DNA of 61,373 bases from Gammaproteobacteria bacterium (GTDB lineage: Bacteria > Pseudomonadota > Gammaproteobacteria > JAJPIJ01), in assembly GCA_022072255.1 (NCBI GenBank), contig JAJVHZ010000009.1, positions 1 to 61,373 of the forward strand. The letters are read 5' to 3'. The translations under genes and the position numbers were made by a program. The notes under the pieces were generated by a model that saw nothing but the letters and a program-made list of their open reading frames with translations, was not told the DNA's origin and made no database searches. Shown here piece by piece: positions 25,740-33,981 of this stretch (position 1 is the stretch's first letter; the number at the start of each line of letters is the position of its first letter).

Positions 25740-27673
25740 GCTTTCAAATTTTGGACATCGTGCTCTATGGCGATGGAGACAGAAGAAGGGTGCTTTCGCT
25801 TCGCCCAGGAGAGGTCAACGTAATCGTCGGCGATTCGAAGACCGGCAAATCAGCGTTGATTGACATCGTTGATTACTGTCTTGGCAGGGAGTCTTACAAC
25901 GTCCCTCAAGGAATAATCCGCCAGACCGTCAGATGGTACGGACTTCGGTTGCAACTAGCCGATGGAGAAGCATTCATCGCCCGGCGCGCGCCCAGCGCCC
26001 GGCAGTCTTACACTCAAGACATTTACTATGAGATCGGATCGCAGGTGAGTATCCCAGATGCAGCATCATTCCACTCCATGACCAATATAGAAGGGCTTGA
26101 GTGGATGCTATCGAAGGCGGCAGGCATACGAGACAACTTGCACGAACCTCCACCCGGACAGACCAGACAGCCTCTTGAAGCCACTATCAGGCACGCCCTG
26201 TTCTTTGTTTTCCAACAACAAGATGAGCTTCTAAGCAGAAAGCACTTATTCCATCGGCAAAGCGAGCAGTTCATTCCGCAGGCCATCAAAGATGTTCTTC
26301 CTTACTTTTTAGGGGCCGTCGAAGACGATTTCATCAGCAAAAAAGAGCAGCTTCGCCGCCTGCGGAACCAACTGAAGGAGCGAGAGCGAAAACTTGCGGA
26401 GATGAACGCCATCCGGGGCGACGGAGTCAGCAAGGCCTCTTCATTGCTGGCGGAAGCTAGAGACCTGGGTCTCGTTGAAGAAACACAAGGAACTTTAATT
26501 TGGGAGGAGATCGTCAATAAACTGCGCACTGTGGCTCAAAGGCCCATCCAGGACGTTCCAGAAGCAGAGATAGGCGGTGAGGCTATCGAGCAATTAAGCG
26601 CAACCCGGGAACGCCTTCTAGCTGCGCTACAAGAAGCGAAGAGCGAACTTGAGGCGGTCAGATCGCTTATTGCTGATGAACGTGGGTTCGCGCAGGAAGC
26701 CAGTGAACAGGCAGCTCGCCTAACCAGCATCGGCCTTTTCAGCGGGGCTCAGGACAACCCGCTCTGCCCTTTGTGTCAAAACCCGGTTCAGGATCAAGTT
26801 CCAACAATAGCGGAGATGCAATCATCGCTGAGCAGAGTGACGACCCAACTAGATCGAGTTACCAAATCTTCACCAAAGTTGGAGAGGGTGGCCAGCGACA
26901 TCGAGGCGCGCATCGCAGACATCAAGCTTCAGCTCGCAAAGAACAAGGAAGAGTCCGACGCAATTCGTCGATCAAGCGAGCGGCTAATGTCGCTTCGGGA
27001 TCAAAATACCCGCACGGCGCTTGTCATCGGGCGCATCAGTCTCTATCTCGAAAGCCTGCCCGAGCTTGAAGACACGAGTGCGCTGCAAACCGAAATCAGG
27101 CGGTTGCGTGAGCAAGTAGACGCTCTCGAGGTGGAGCTGAGTAATGAGCGCACCCAAGAACGGATTGACTCTATGCTCTCAAACATTGGCAGGCAGATGA
27201 GTGAATGGGCTCAGCGGCTGCAGCTTGAGCACGCAGAGTATCCTTTGAGAATTGATCTGCGAAGACTAAACATCGTTGCCGATACCGACAATGGGCCGCT
27301 CCCAATGGATACAATGGGAAGTGGAGAGAACTGGGTAGGCTATCATCTTGTTGCGCATCTCGCCCTTCATCAATGGTTCACCCGAAAGCAGCGGCCCGTC
27401 CCGCGCTTCCTCTTTCTCGACCAGCCGTCAGAAGCGTACTTCCCTTCCGATGACTATGGCGAGAATTTGATTGAGCTTCCCCCGAGCAAAGATAGAGATT
27501 CAGTGACGGCGATGTTCCGGCTGATCTTCGATGTAGTAGAAGCCCTCTCCCCGCATTTCCAAATCGTTTTAACCGAGCACGCCAACTTACGAGAGGCGTG
27601 GTTTCGCAACGCTGTCCGCGAGACTTGGCGTGGTGGAAACGCTCTTATTCCTATTGAATGGAAGATTGGCTAA
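25736..27673 (+). CDS. SMC/Rad50-like ATPase of an ABC-3C system (DUF3732 type, 645 aa)
   Basis: Walker A is GDSKTGKS (residues 32-39). Two coiled-coil arms (about 200-330 and 355-495) are joined by a zinc-hook CPLC (C344, C347). Then come the ABC signature-like SGENWVGYH (529-537), Walker B LFLDQPSE (559-566) and an H-loop LTEHA (612-616). The usual Glu after the Walker B Asp is replaced by Gln (DQPS), a feature I recall for DUF3732 proteins. Such ATPases sense or clamp DNA and control a partner nuclease, here the first gene of the operon. Codon use is like the two upstream genes and more AT-rich than the backbone. Confidence 0.9.
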   Translation: MSFQILDIVLYGDGDRRRVLSLRPGEVNVIVGDSKTGKSALIDIVDYCLGRESYNVPQGIIRQTVRWYGLRLQLADGEAFIARRAPSARQSYTQDIYYEIGSQVSIPDAASFHSMTNIEGLEWMLSKAAGIRDNLHEPPPGQTRQPLEATIRHALFFVFQQQDELLSRKHLFHRQSEQFIPQAIKDVLPYFLGAVEDDFISKKEQLRRLRNQLKERERKLAEMNAIRGDGVSKASSLLAEARDLGLVEETQGTLIWEEIVNKLRTVAQRPIQDVPEAEIGGEAIEQLSATRERLLAALQEAKSELEAVRSLIADERGFAQEASEQAARLTSIGLFSGAQDNPLCPLCQNPVQDQVPTIAEMQSSLSRVTTQLDRVTKSSPKLERVASDIEARIADIKLQLAKNKEESDAIRRSSERLMSLRDQNTRTALVIGRISLYLESLPELEDTSALQTEIRRLREQVDALEVELSNERTQERIDSMLSNIGRQMSEWAQRLQLEHAEYPLRIDLRRLNIVADTDNGPLPMDTMGSGENWVGYHLVAHLALHQWFTRKQRPVPRFLFLDQPSEAYFPSDDYGENLIELPPSKDRDSVTAMFRLIFDVVEALSPHFQIVLTEHANLREAWFRNAVRETWRGGNALIPIEWKIG

Positions 27674-27690
27674 ACACCTACGCGGGAGAG

Positions 27691-28566
27691 TTAGCTAAGT
27701 AATCCCGAACTCCGGCTTGCTTGTGATGCTGCAAGGTCACTTGCATTGAACGCCCGAGCGAATTGCTCAGGTAGGGCTACGAGTGGAAGAGCGTGTGGAT
27801 TAAGGAAGAGTTTCATTTCATACCAAACTTCAACCAAGTTATTTTTGACCCAAAAGAAGCCGACACCACCAAGATTTTCCTTTGAGGCGTTTGTGAAATA
27901 GCCGCCATTACGTTGCCCAAAGAGCGCCAGATCCGCCTGCATTTCGCTTCCGTGTTCCAAACTGACGAATAGATCATCAGCGATAATAAGTAAATTCGAT
28001 GTATCGCTCCGAAATTTCCCGTAAGCTTTGTTGACTGCAAACTGAACCCTTTCCCAGGGCGCAATTGATCTCGTTTCAGCATACAGATATTTGCCAATCT
28101 GCTTCCGGCCGGAAGCTCTCTCTTCATCAGACAGCTCTCCCTCCCACGAAGGAGATTTCACTTCCACAAATATATTTGCTCCTGCCGGTGTTCTAATCGT
28201 GAATTCACCTTCTCGGTTGTTGGCTCCAATCGGCTCCCACTCTACAACCGGGAATTGGTTCCTAAAAAGAAAGAACGCCACACGCAATTCAGCAAGAGCG
28301 GAATTACGCTGTCGCGCATTTCCGCGCAGCTTAGGTAGATACTTCTCGAACTGGCCTTTAGCCTGGGCGAAGTTTAGAACCCGTTCCACTTCATCGGCCC
28401 AGGTTTGATGTGAGGGAAATTGGTCTTCTGTCGTCCAGGCGGATCCATCTCTAATCACTGATGTGAGCGTGCCGAGCTGCACTCCCGCTGGCACACCATA
28501 CTGCTGCCGCTCCGCCTGAGATGCGCGCTTTTCCATTATCAGCTTAAGAAGCTCATCCTTTGTCAT
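27691..28566 (-). CDS. PD-(D/E)XK nuclease-like protein beside the ABC-3C operon (291 aa)
   Basis: Residues about 120-145 read REGEFTIRTPAGANIFVEVKSPSW. This is an acidic residue, a beta-hairpin and then ExK, the core pattern of PD-(D/E)XK nucleases. The helical N-terminus (SALAELRVAFFLFRN) precedes it, as in that fold. The C-terminus has further beta strands and a low-complexity Ser/Ala tail. No family name is certain. It converges on the ABC-3C ATPase gene, whose stop is 18 bases away, and shares its composition. It is probably part of the same island, but on its own promoter. Nuclease activity is inferred. Confidence 0.65.
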   Translation of the reverse strand: MTKDELLKLIMEKRASQAERQQYGVPAGVQLGTLTSVIRDGSAWTTEDQFPSHQTWADEVERVLNFAQAKGQFEKYLPKLRGNARQRNSALAELRVAFFLFRNQFPVVEWEPIGANNREGEFTIRTPAGANIFVEVKSPSWEGELSDEERASGRKQIGKYLYAETRSIAPWERVQFAVNKAYGKFRSDTSNLLIIADDLFVSLEHGSEMQADLALFGQRNGGYFTNASKENLGGVGFFWVKNNLVEVWYEMKLFLNPHALPLVALPEQFARAFNASDLAASQASRSSGLLS

Positions 28567-28628
28567 CCAATACCCTTTTCATCCCATTTCTTATTTTTCG
28601 CCTTCAGCCATTCGTAAAAGCTGTTTGA

Positions 28629-28850
28629 TCAATTCTTCTTTTTTGCTCTCTTGACGCCCTGCTTTTGGGCGGGTCGCTTGCCACCTTTCTTTCGCACATA
28701 CCCCTCAATCTCAGCGCGTGCGATGACGTAACCGCCGTCGTAATGAATTGGCGTTAAGTCGCCGTTGTTGATCATGGCGATGATCCGAGGAGGCTTCACG
28801 CCATGGATCTCCGCCGCCCGCTTCACAGAGACGAAATTCTTGAGGTTCAT
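28629..28850 (-). CDS. excisionase/MerR-like HTH protein (73 aa)
   Basis: The start is MNLKNFVSVKRAAEIHG, because AGAGGGG lies about ten bases upstream; an ATG nine bases earlier touches that site. The HTH_17-type fold is FVSVKRAAEIHGVKPPRIIAMINNGDLTPIHYDGGYVIARAEIEGYV, and the tail is strongly basic (KKGGKRPAQKQGVKRAKKK). Such proteins act as excisionases or small repressors. A perfect 27-bp palindrome lies about 70 bases upstream (28917-28943), which suggests autoregulation. Confidence 0.75.
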   Translation of the reverse strand: MNLKNFVSVKRAAEIHGVKPPRIIAMINNGDLTPIHYDGGYVIARAEIEGYVRKKGGKRPAQKQGVKRAKKKN

Positions 28851-29202
28851 TGCCCGCATTCCCCTCTTTATTCAGTTTTCCTGACCAAACCACTTGAACA
28901 ATTTGCACCGATGTGAAATGCTATTAACATAGTTAATAGCATTAAAGCAAGCGGCGGGCATTTTGTCGGCCGCTTTTCGTTTACTGGCTGATCATGCTGC
29001 GCCGAAAGTGCCCCGAGCGCTGTGAGCAGAAGGGCGGCTGCAATGGCCGTCTCTTAAATTCATTGACGCGAGAGTAGATCGCTCGCGGTCCGCGCCTCTC
29101 CCCCGAGATGGCGCGGTCGTTCATACAAACGTTGCCCGAAAATACGGCCCGATAAAGGCGATCAAACCCCGTCCGCTCGCCTTCGACGTCCAGAGGTGCA
29201 CC
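28851..29202. other. 352-base intergenic region
   Basis: It holds the palindrome at 28917-28943 and a hairpin AAGCGGC (28949-28955) / GCCGCTT (28969-28975) followed by TTTCGTTT. It also holds the divergent promoters for the HTH gene (minus) and the RecA-like/polymerase operon (plus). A 27-codon frame at 28994 with four cysteines lacks a ribosome-binding site, and I do not call it. AGAGG lies at the correct distance before the ATG at 29203. Confidence 0.55.
28917..28943. promoter_or_regulatory. 27-bp perfect palindromic operator
   Basis: The left arm AATGCTATTAAC and right arm GTTAATAGCATT are exact reverse complements around ATA. It lies upstream of the HTH gene at 28629-28850, so that protein is the likely ligand. 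It could equally be a binding site for a recombinase directionality factor. Confidence 0.75.
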
Positions 29203-29820
29203 ATGCGCACGTTCCCACTGAGCACCGCGCCGCGCGCGGTGAATGCCCTGCTATCCCCTGCCCGAAGAGTCACCCTCTACGGCGCACGCGCATTTTCCCT
29301 CTCTCTGCATTACGCCGCAGAGACAGCGTGTGAAAAGAAACCCGTCGTCTTTATCTGCGGAGATAATCGCTTTAACCCATATACGGTCGCGCGCCTGGCT
29401 AGGCAACTCCATCACCGCCAGGAGGACGCGCTCAACCGAATTCTCGTAGCCCGCGCTTTCACCGGCTTCCAGTTCAACGAACTGATCCAGCGGCTGAACC
29501 CGGACGAAGTGGCCGGGCCGGTCATCATTTCGGGCATCTGCTCGACGTTCATGGATGAAGACCTGTCGCACAACGACGCGGCCAGGCTCTTTTACCGGGC
29601 GTTGTGGCGGCTGGCCGAGCTCGCCGGCAGGGGCATGTCGTTCTTGCTCTGTGAGAGCCAGGAGATCGCGGGCATGCGGTGCGCCCATTTTCTGAAGGAC
29701 CTTTACAAAGCCTCGAATTTCATCTTTCGCCTCGACGGGGAGCATTCGTACACGCTGGAGATGGGGAATTACCGCCCGCTCTATCAGCTCGCCTCGATGG
29801 AAAGACAACTACTGGCGTAA
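29203..29820 (+). CDS. RecA/Rad51-like protein lacking a P-loop (205 aa)
   Basis: The fold signature is RecA/RadA-like: VVFICGDNRFNPYTVARLARQ, then NRILVARAFTGFQFNELIQRL, then a Walker B-like strand GPVIISGICSTFMDEDLSHNDA and SFLLCES. Where Walker A should be, the protein reads LYGARAFSLSLHYAA, with no GKT/GKS, so ATP binding in the usual way is unlikely. The protein is also short, with no DNA-binding loops. The family B polymerase lies in the same operon, 4 bases plus one small gene downstream. By analogy with ImuA, it may be a recombinase-like accessory of a specialised polymerase. That analogy is my inference. Confidence 0.7.
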   Translation: MRTFPLSTAPRAVNALLSPARRVTLYGARAFSLSLHYAAETACEKKPVVFICGDNRFNPYTVARLARQLHHRQEDALNRILVARAFTGFQFNELIQRLNPDEVAGPVIISGICSTFMDEDLSHNDAARLFYRALWRLAELAGRGMSFLLCESQEIAGMRCAHFLKDLYKASNFIFRLDGEHSYTLEMGNYRPLYQLASMERQLLA

Positions 29821-29824
29821 CCCT

Positions 29825-30124
29825 ATGGGCCGAACTGTAACACCATTCAGCATTGTGCTTTCACAGGAGGAAGGCCGGCTCAAAAAGTTCAGAAGGGCGC
29901 TGCGGGCCGAGGACCGCCGGCACTTCGATGAGCTTTTCGAGCACGCGCGGCGGAACATCCAGGCCGCCGTACAAGCCGCCGCGCCCGAACCGATGGAGTC
30001 TATTTTTCTCCTGATGCTGATCGAGATGCAGAAAGAGATTCAGGAACTGAAGGCTCGCCTCGGCGAGGCGGAACCCAAAGACCGATTCGCGTTGGTTGCC
30101 CCGAATGAAGAAACGCAAGATTGA
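29825..30124 (+). CDS. small helical protein of the polymerase operon (99 aa)
   Basis: It starts four bases after the RecA-like gene's stop and overlaps the polymerase start by about 20 bases, so it belongs to the same operon. It is mostly helical (KKFRRALRAEDRRHFDELFEHARRNIQAAVQAA, then FLLMLIEMQKEIQELKARLGEAE). The ribosome-binding site is weak. No family is recognised. A role as a bridging or processivity peptide for the polymerase is possible, but no motif shows it. Confidence 0.6.
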   Translation: MGRTVTPFSIVLSQEEGRLKKFRRALRAEDRRHFDELFEHARRNIQAAVQAAAPEPMESIFLLMLIEMQKEIQELKARLGEAEPKDRFALVAPNEETQD

Positions 30125-32291
30125 GGGATGGCTGTTCGACGTCGATGAGCTTGGTCCGGTGGTCGCGCTGTGGGTTTACGACACAGGCGGAAAGCTTCAC
30201 CGGCTCACGCACGAGTTCAGCCCCGTGGTTTACGCCGGCGGAGAGAGGGAGGAGCTTAAGCGGCTTTCTACCGATCTGTGGCGCCGGGGCTTCATCACAG
30301 GCGGCCGATGGGAAGCGCGTCGAGAGTTCTGGACCGGCGAAGAGGTTGAAGTCCTCCAACTCAACGTCTCCGATTCATCGAACCTTCCGCGGCTGCGCGA
30401 GGTTGCGGGCACTCTCGACCAGACGATCTCTTTCTACAACCTCGACATTCCGACCGCGCAGTATTACCTCTACCTGACCGGCCTCTTTCCCACATGCCGC
30501 CTTGAATGCGTAGCCGATGAATGGGGAAACGTCATCGAGATCGCCGCGACGAATTCAGCCTACGACCTGCACCACGAATTGCCGGCGCTCTCCGTCCTCA
30601 GGATGCGCGGCGAAAAAATGCAGCCCTTATCCGCGCGGAGCCGCATCCTTGTCGAGTGGAACAACGCGACGAGCGTTTTTCATCTTGCCGGCGGCGGCGG
30701 CGTCATCAATGCATTCAATGAACTGATCGAGCGCGCCGACCCGGACCTGATTTTGAGCGAGCGAGGCGATACGCTTCTCTTCCCTGCCCTGCTCTCTCTC
30801 GCTGGACGCGAGCGCGTGGATCTTCACCTTGACCGTGACCGCGTCAAGACACAACGGAAGATCGAGACTGAAGGGCGCAGCTACATGAGCTACGGCAAGG
30901 TGATTTACAAAGGGCCGAATTACCCACTCTTCGGCCGCTGGCACATTGACCGCAAAAATTCCTTCGCTTTCCACGAGACGCAGCTTGAAGGGTTGTTGGA
31001 GATGGCTCGGCTCGCCAAAACGCCCGTGCAACGGGCTGCACGCCGATCACCTGGAACTGCAATGACAAGTCTCGAAATCGAGCGGGCCGTGAAAGACGGC
31101 ATCCTCGTGCCGTGGCGCAAGTCAGAACCGGAAAGATACAAGACAGCGCTCCAGCTTCTGACCGTGGACAAGGGAGGCCTCACCTTTCAGCCGAAGGTCG
31201 GCGCGTTCGAGGGCGTGGCCGAGATCGATTATGCGAGCATGTACCCAAGCCTGATGGTCACACGCAACATCTCGCCGGAAACGGTGCTCTGCTCCTGTTG
31301 CGATAACCAGGTTGTCCCGGAAGCGGGATACAACATCTGCACGAAGCGGCGCGGCCTGATCCCGCTCACCCTCGCCCCGCTGGTCGAGCGCCGGCGGCAA
31401 CTGAAAGAGTTGATGCGGGGAGCCGGAGACGAACGGGCGCGCGCGGTTTACGACGCCAGGCGCACGGCGATCAAGTGGATGCTCGTAAGTTGTTTCGGGT
31501 ACATGGGCTTCCGAAACGCGAAATTCGGCCGCATCGAAGCGCACGAAGCGGTCACGGCTTTCGGTAGGGAAACGCTACTCTCCGCCAAAGACATCGCCGA
31601 GGAGCGCGGCTTTCGGATGCTCCACGCCTTGACCGACAGCCTGTGGATTTCAAAGGCAGGAACGACGGAGGAGGAACTTCGGGCGCTCTGCGGCGCGATC
31701 ACCGCGGAGACGCAGGTCGAGATGTCTCTTGAGGGCGTCTACAGGTGGATCGTCTTCCTGTCTTCGAAAGTGAAAGAAGGCCGTCCCGTGCCGAACCGAT
31801 ACTTCGGCGTCTTCAGCGACGGCGCGCTGAAGACGCGCGGCCTCGCGCACCGCCGGCGGGACACGCCGCTTTACGTCAAGGAGGTTCAGGAAGAGATGCT
31901 CGCGATTTTAGCTGAGGCCCGGACGCTCGACGATCTCCGCGAGAGGCAGAGAGCGGCGCTCGAACTTCTGGAGCTGCGGATCGCAGAGCTTGAACGCGGA
32001 GAGGTGGATATCAAGCGGCTCATCGTCGAGCAGGTCTTGAGCCGCGACATCGAAGACTACGCCGTCGAGACGCGTACGGCGCTCGCCGCCCGCAAGCTTC
32101 GTGACGCCGGCATCCCTGTTCATCCAGGCGAGAGCGTCGGCTACGTGATCGCCGACGCGAAGGCAAAGGACAAAGCCCGGCGCGTCACGATCGGCGGCGA
32201 TGGTGAAGAATTGCGATATGACGTGGAGGAATACGTGAAGCGGCTGCGGGACGCGGGCAAAGAGGTGTCTCCGTTTACAGGAAGGCAGTAA
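30105..32291 (+). CDS. family B DNA polymerase without recognisable proofreading motifs (728 aa)
   Basis: I use ATG 30105 (MKKRKIEGWLFDV); the longer frame begins with TTG. Motif A is EIDYASMYPS (Asp375), motif B is KWMLVSCFGYMG (Lys457) and motif C is HALTDSLW (Asp511). In motif C the usual YxDTDS has lost its first Asp but keeps the second, which binds metal in this family. A Cys cluster (CSCC...NIC) lies between motifs A and B. In the N-terminal half the exonuclease positions do not show the DxE or later Asp motifs (ILVEWNNA, PDLILSERGD), so proofreading is probably absent. This suggests a translesion or accessory polymerase. Confidence 0.85.
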   Translation: MKKRKIEGWLFDVDELGPVVALWVYDTGGKLHRLTHEFSPVVYAGGEREELKRLSTDLWRRGFITGGRWEARREFWTGEEVEVLQLNVSDSSNLPRLREVAGTLDQTISFYNLDIPTAQYYLYLTGLFPTCRLECVADEWGNVIEIAATNSAYDLHHELPALSVLRMRGEKMQPLSARSRILVEWNNATSVFHLAGGGGVINAFNELIERADPDLILSERGDTLLFPALLSLAGRERVDLHLDRDRVKTQRKIETEGRSYMSYGKVIYKGPNYPLFGRWHIDRKNSFAFHETQLEGLLEMARLAKTPVQRAARRSPGTAMTSLEIERAVKDGILVPWRKSEPERYKTALQLLTVDKGGLTFQPKVGAFEGVAEIDYASMYPSLMVTRNISPETVLCSCCDNQVVPEAGYNICTKRRGLIPLTLAPLVERRRQLKELMRGAGDERARAVYDARRTAIKWMLVSCFGYMGFRNAKFGRIEAHEAVTAFGRETLLSAKDIAEERGFRMLHALTDSLWISKAGTTEEELRALCGAITAETQVEMSLEGVYRWIVFLSSKVKEGRPVPNRYFGVFSDGALKTRGLAHRRRDTPLYVKEVQEEMLAILAEARTLDDLRERQRAALELLELRIAELERGEVDIKRLIVEQVLSRDIEDYAVETRTALAARKLRDAGIPVHPGESVGYVIADAKAKDKARRVTIGGDGEELRYDVEEYVKRLRDAGKEVSPFTGRQ

Positions 32292-32311
32292 GCACACAAG
32301 AATTGCCTGGC

Positions 32312-32629
32312 TCACTCAAGCGCCTTCGTCAAATTCTTGCCGATGTACTTAGAGATGGTGCGACCTCCTTCTTTGCGGTAACCGTACCAGTACGGACAGT
32401 GTCCTTGCCCATCTTTGCAATGACACCCTTCTTTTCCACAACGCACGGCTTCAAGCTGATAGGTCCAGCTTCCCTTCTTTACCACGTCTATCACCTCACG
32501 ACGTGACTTCTTCTCAACGCGCTCCTCTTGCTCAAGCCTATCCAGCCGGTCGTGCAGCCACTGATCGAGCTTCCGGAGATCGTCGGCCCCGAGCTGCGCC
32601 GCCATCAATTTCACATCTCTCAAGGTCAT
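32312..32629 (-). CDS. DUF6788-like zinc-binding protein (105 aa)
   Basis: The start is MTLRDVKLMAAQLG, with GGGAAGGG upstream. The C-terminal half reads YQLEAVRCGKEGCHCKDG, then HCPYWYGYRKEGGRTISKYIG. This is the RCGK.xCxC...HGPY.Y...GGK...YIG pattern of DUF6788-type proteins common in integrated and plasmid elements. The N-terminal half is helical and charged. Its function is unknown; the paired cysteines suggest a small zinc-binding, nucleic-acid-associated protein. It converges on the polymerase gene and has an inverted repeat in its promoter region. Confidence 0.75.
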   Translation of the reverse strand: MTLRDVKLMAAQLGADDLRKLDQWLHDRLDRLEQEERVEKKSRREVIDVVKKGSWTYQLEAVRCGKEGCHCKDGQGHCPYWYGYRKEGGRTISKYIGKNLTKALE

Positions 32630-32661
32630 TGCCCTTCCCTGCCCTGCTCCGTTGCTGTAAA

Positions 32662-32710
32662 TCTTATGTAACCACACACAGAGATATATAATACATATGG
32701 TTACATAAGA
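32662..32710. promoter_or_regulatory. 13-bp inverted repeat with 23-base spacer
   Basis: TCTTATGTAACCA (32662-32674) and TGGTTACATAAGA (32698-32710) are exact reverse complements around an AT-rich centre. It lies between two minus-strand genes, 33 bases upstream of the DUF6788-like start. It may be a regulator site for that gene. The length and spacing would also suit a tyrosine-recombinase core site, but no second copy is present to support that. Confidence 0.6.
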
Positions 32711-32725
32711 CAATCGCACGAGCCG

Positions 32726-33397
32726 TCAGTGCGTCATGCGCGATGAAGTGTTGATTTTCCGGCTGTACTCGATTCGCTGTTTCAATCGGTTGAGATAATG
32801 GAACGCCTCGAACCGGCCCGCTTCGGCCGCGGCGACATAGGGCCGGATCAGCTCCTCGGTGATGTACTGATCGAGCCAGGCTACCATTTCGGCGCACCGG
32901 TCTTGCATTTCAGGCTTCGGTCCAAACACGAACTCAAACATTCCCATCTCGCGGAGCTGGTCGAGGTTCAGCTTTTCAAGCTCATCCAGTCGATTGTTCG
33001 CTTCCTCGATCTCTTCCGGAGTCGGTGGCCGCCGCGGCGGATGCTGCCGGCGCAGGAAGCGAGCGACCGCGCCATACTCACCGACGTAGACAGCCGCATT
33101 CGCTCGATCAACCAACAGTGCGTGCGTCGGCGGCTCATCGTCGTGGCCGAGACTGACATCGAAGAGGTTGATCGCCACGGCCAGGTGATCGACAAAAGGC
33201 TCGTAGGCAGCGTAATACGAGAAGGTCGCGCCAGCGCGCCCGTCCGACCAGAAGGGCTTCGAGCCTTCATACGAAAGGCTGAAGAAACGCTTGTTGCTGC
33301 TGACGCCGACAACGTCCGGCAACATCGGCGGCATCGGCGCCGGCAGCAATCGAAAGTCATCCGGGACGGTCAGGTTGTCTTGAGTCGTATCGTCCAT
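32726..33397 (-). CDS. conserved hypothetical protein (223 aa)
   Basis: The start is MDDTTQDNLTVPDDF, inside a longer frame, with an AAGGAGCG site upstream. The protein is mixed alpha/beta, with a proline-rich segment (QHPPRRPPTPEEIEEA) leading into a helical C-terminus (NRLDELEKLNLDQLREMG, then WLDQYITEEL). No domain is recognised. It overlaps nothing but starts 24 bases downstream of the 186-aa gene's stop, so the two probably form an operon. Confidence 0.6.
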   Translation of the reverse strand: MDDTTQDNLTVPDDFRLLPAPMPPMLPDVVGVSSNKRFFSLSYEGSKPFWSDGRAGATFSYYAAYEPFVDHLAVAINLFDVSLGHDDEPPTHALLVDRANAAVYVGEYGAVARFLRRQHPPRRPPTPEEIEEANNRLDELEKLNLDQLREMGMFEFVFGPKPEMQDRCAEMVAWLDQYITEELIRPYVAAAEAGRFEAFHYLNRLKQRIEYSRKINTSSRMTH

Positions 33398-33420
33398 AAC
33401 GCTCCTTCGCGAAATTGAGA

Positions 33421-33981
33421 TCAGTCTTTCTGAAGCCAAGCCGACAGCAGCTCCTCAATCAGCTCGCTCGCATCCTGCTTGGAGCCCTGCTTAATCAGTT
33501 CGACCTTTACGTCGTTGATGGTTCGAGTCCGGACGTAGGCGGTGATTTGAGTGTAGCCTGGGTTGCTGCGTTTACCGGGCGGGCGGCCGCGTTTCTTCGA
33601 TTTGGGTGATAAGGGGGTGCTCTTCGCTCTTTGTTTGCCCGGCGACATCTTGCTGGCAATAGCAGGAGGCTTTGTCTCTCTGGCTGGTTCGGTCCTTTCC
33701 CGTGACCTATCTTCTGATTTGTCCGGCCACGGCTCTTTCACCCATACCTCGCGCGTAACGGTGCGAATCACCTCTCCCTTGGCGGCGCAAATATCTACCT
33801 GGGTCGTGCCAGGGTTACGATTGAGGATCTGCTCAGCCCTCATTTTGACTTTGCGCCAAAAGTCGGAGAAGGCATAGAGGTTCTCCCGCACGCGTGCTTC
33901 TTCCTCGCCGGTGACAACGATTATTGGGTTTGCCGGTACTTTGTGCCAGCCTGGCGGCCGTCGTCCGATGAAGCTCTTCAT
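33421..33981 (-). CDS. protein with AT-hook-like linker and ribbon-helix-helix-like C-terminus (186 aa)
   Basis: The N-terminal 75 residues are mixed (PIIVVTGEEEARVRENLYAFSDFWRKVK). A basic, Pro/Ser-rich linker contains KKRGRPPGK, which is like an AT-hook. The C-terminal segment TAYVRTRTINDVKVELIKQGSKQDASELIEELLSAWL fits the strand-helix-helix of a ribbon-helix-helix DNA-binding domain. It is probably a DNA-binding regulator or partition accessory. It is the first gene of a short minus-strand unit with the 223-aa protein; the spacer upstream holds the conserved 22-bp stem-loop element. Confidence 0.6.
   Translation of the reverse strand: MKSFIGRRPPGWHKVPANPIIVVTGEEEARVRENLYAFSDFWRKVKMRAEQILNRNPGTTQVDICAAKGEVIRTVTREVWVKEPWPDKSEDRSRERTEPARETKPPAIASKMSPGKQRAKSTPLSPKSKKRGRPPGKRSNPGYTQITAYVRTRTINDVKVELIKQGSKQDASELIEELLSAWLQKD

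Noticed and set aside
28994-29077. 27-residue peptide with four cysteines
   Set aside because: No ribosome-binding site and no similarity to known small peptides.
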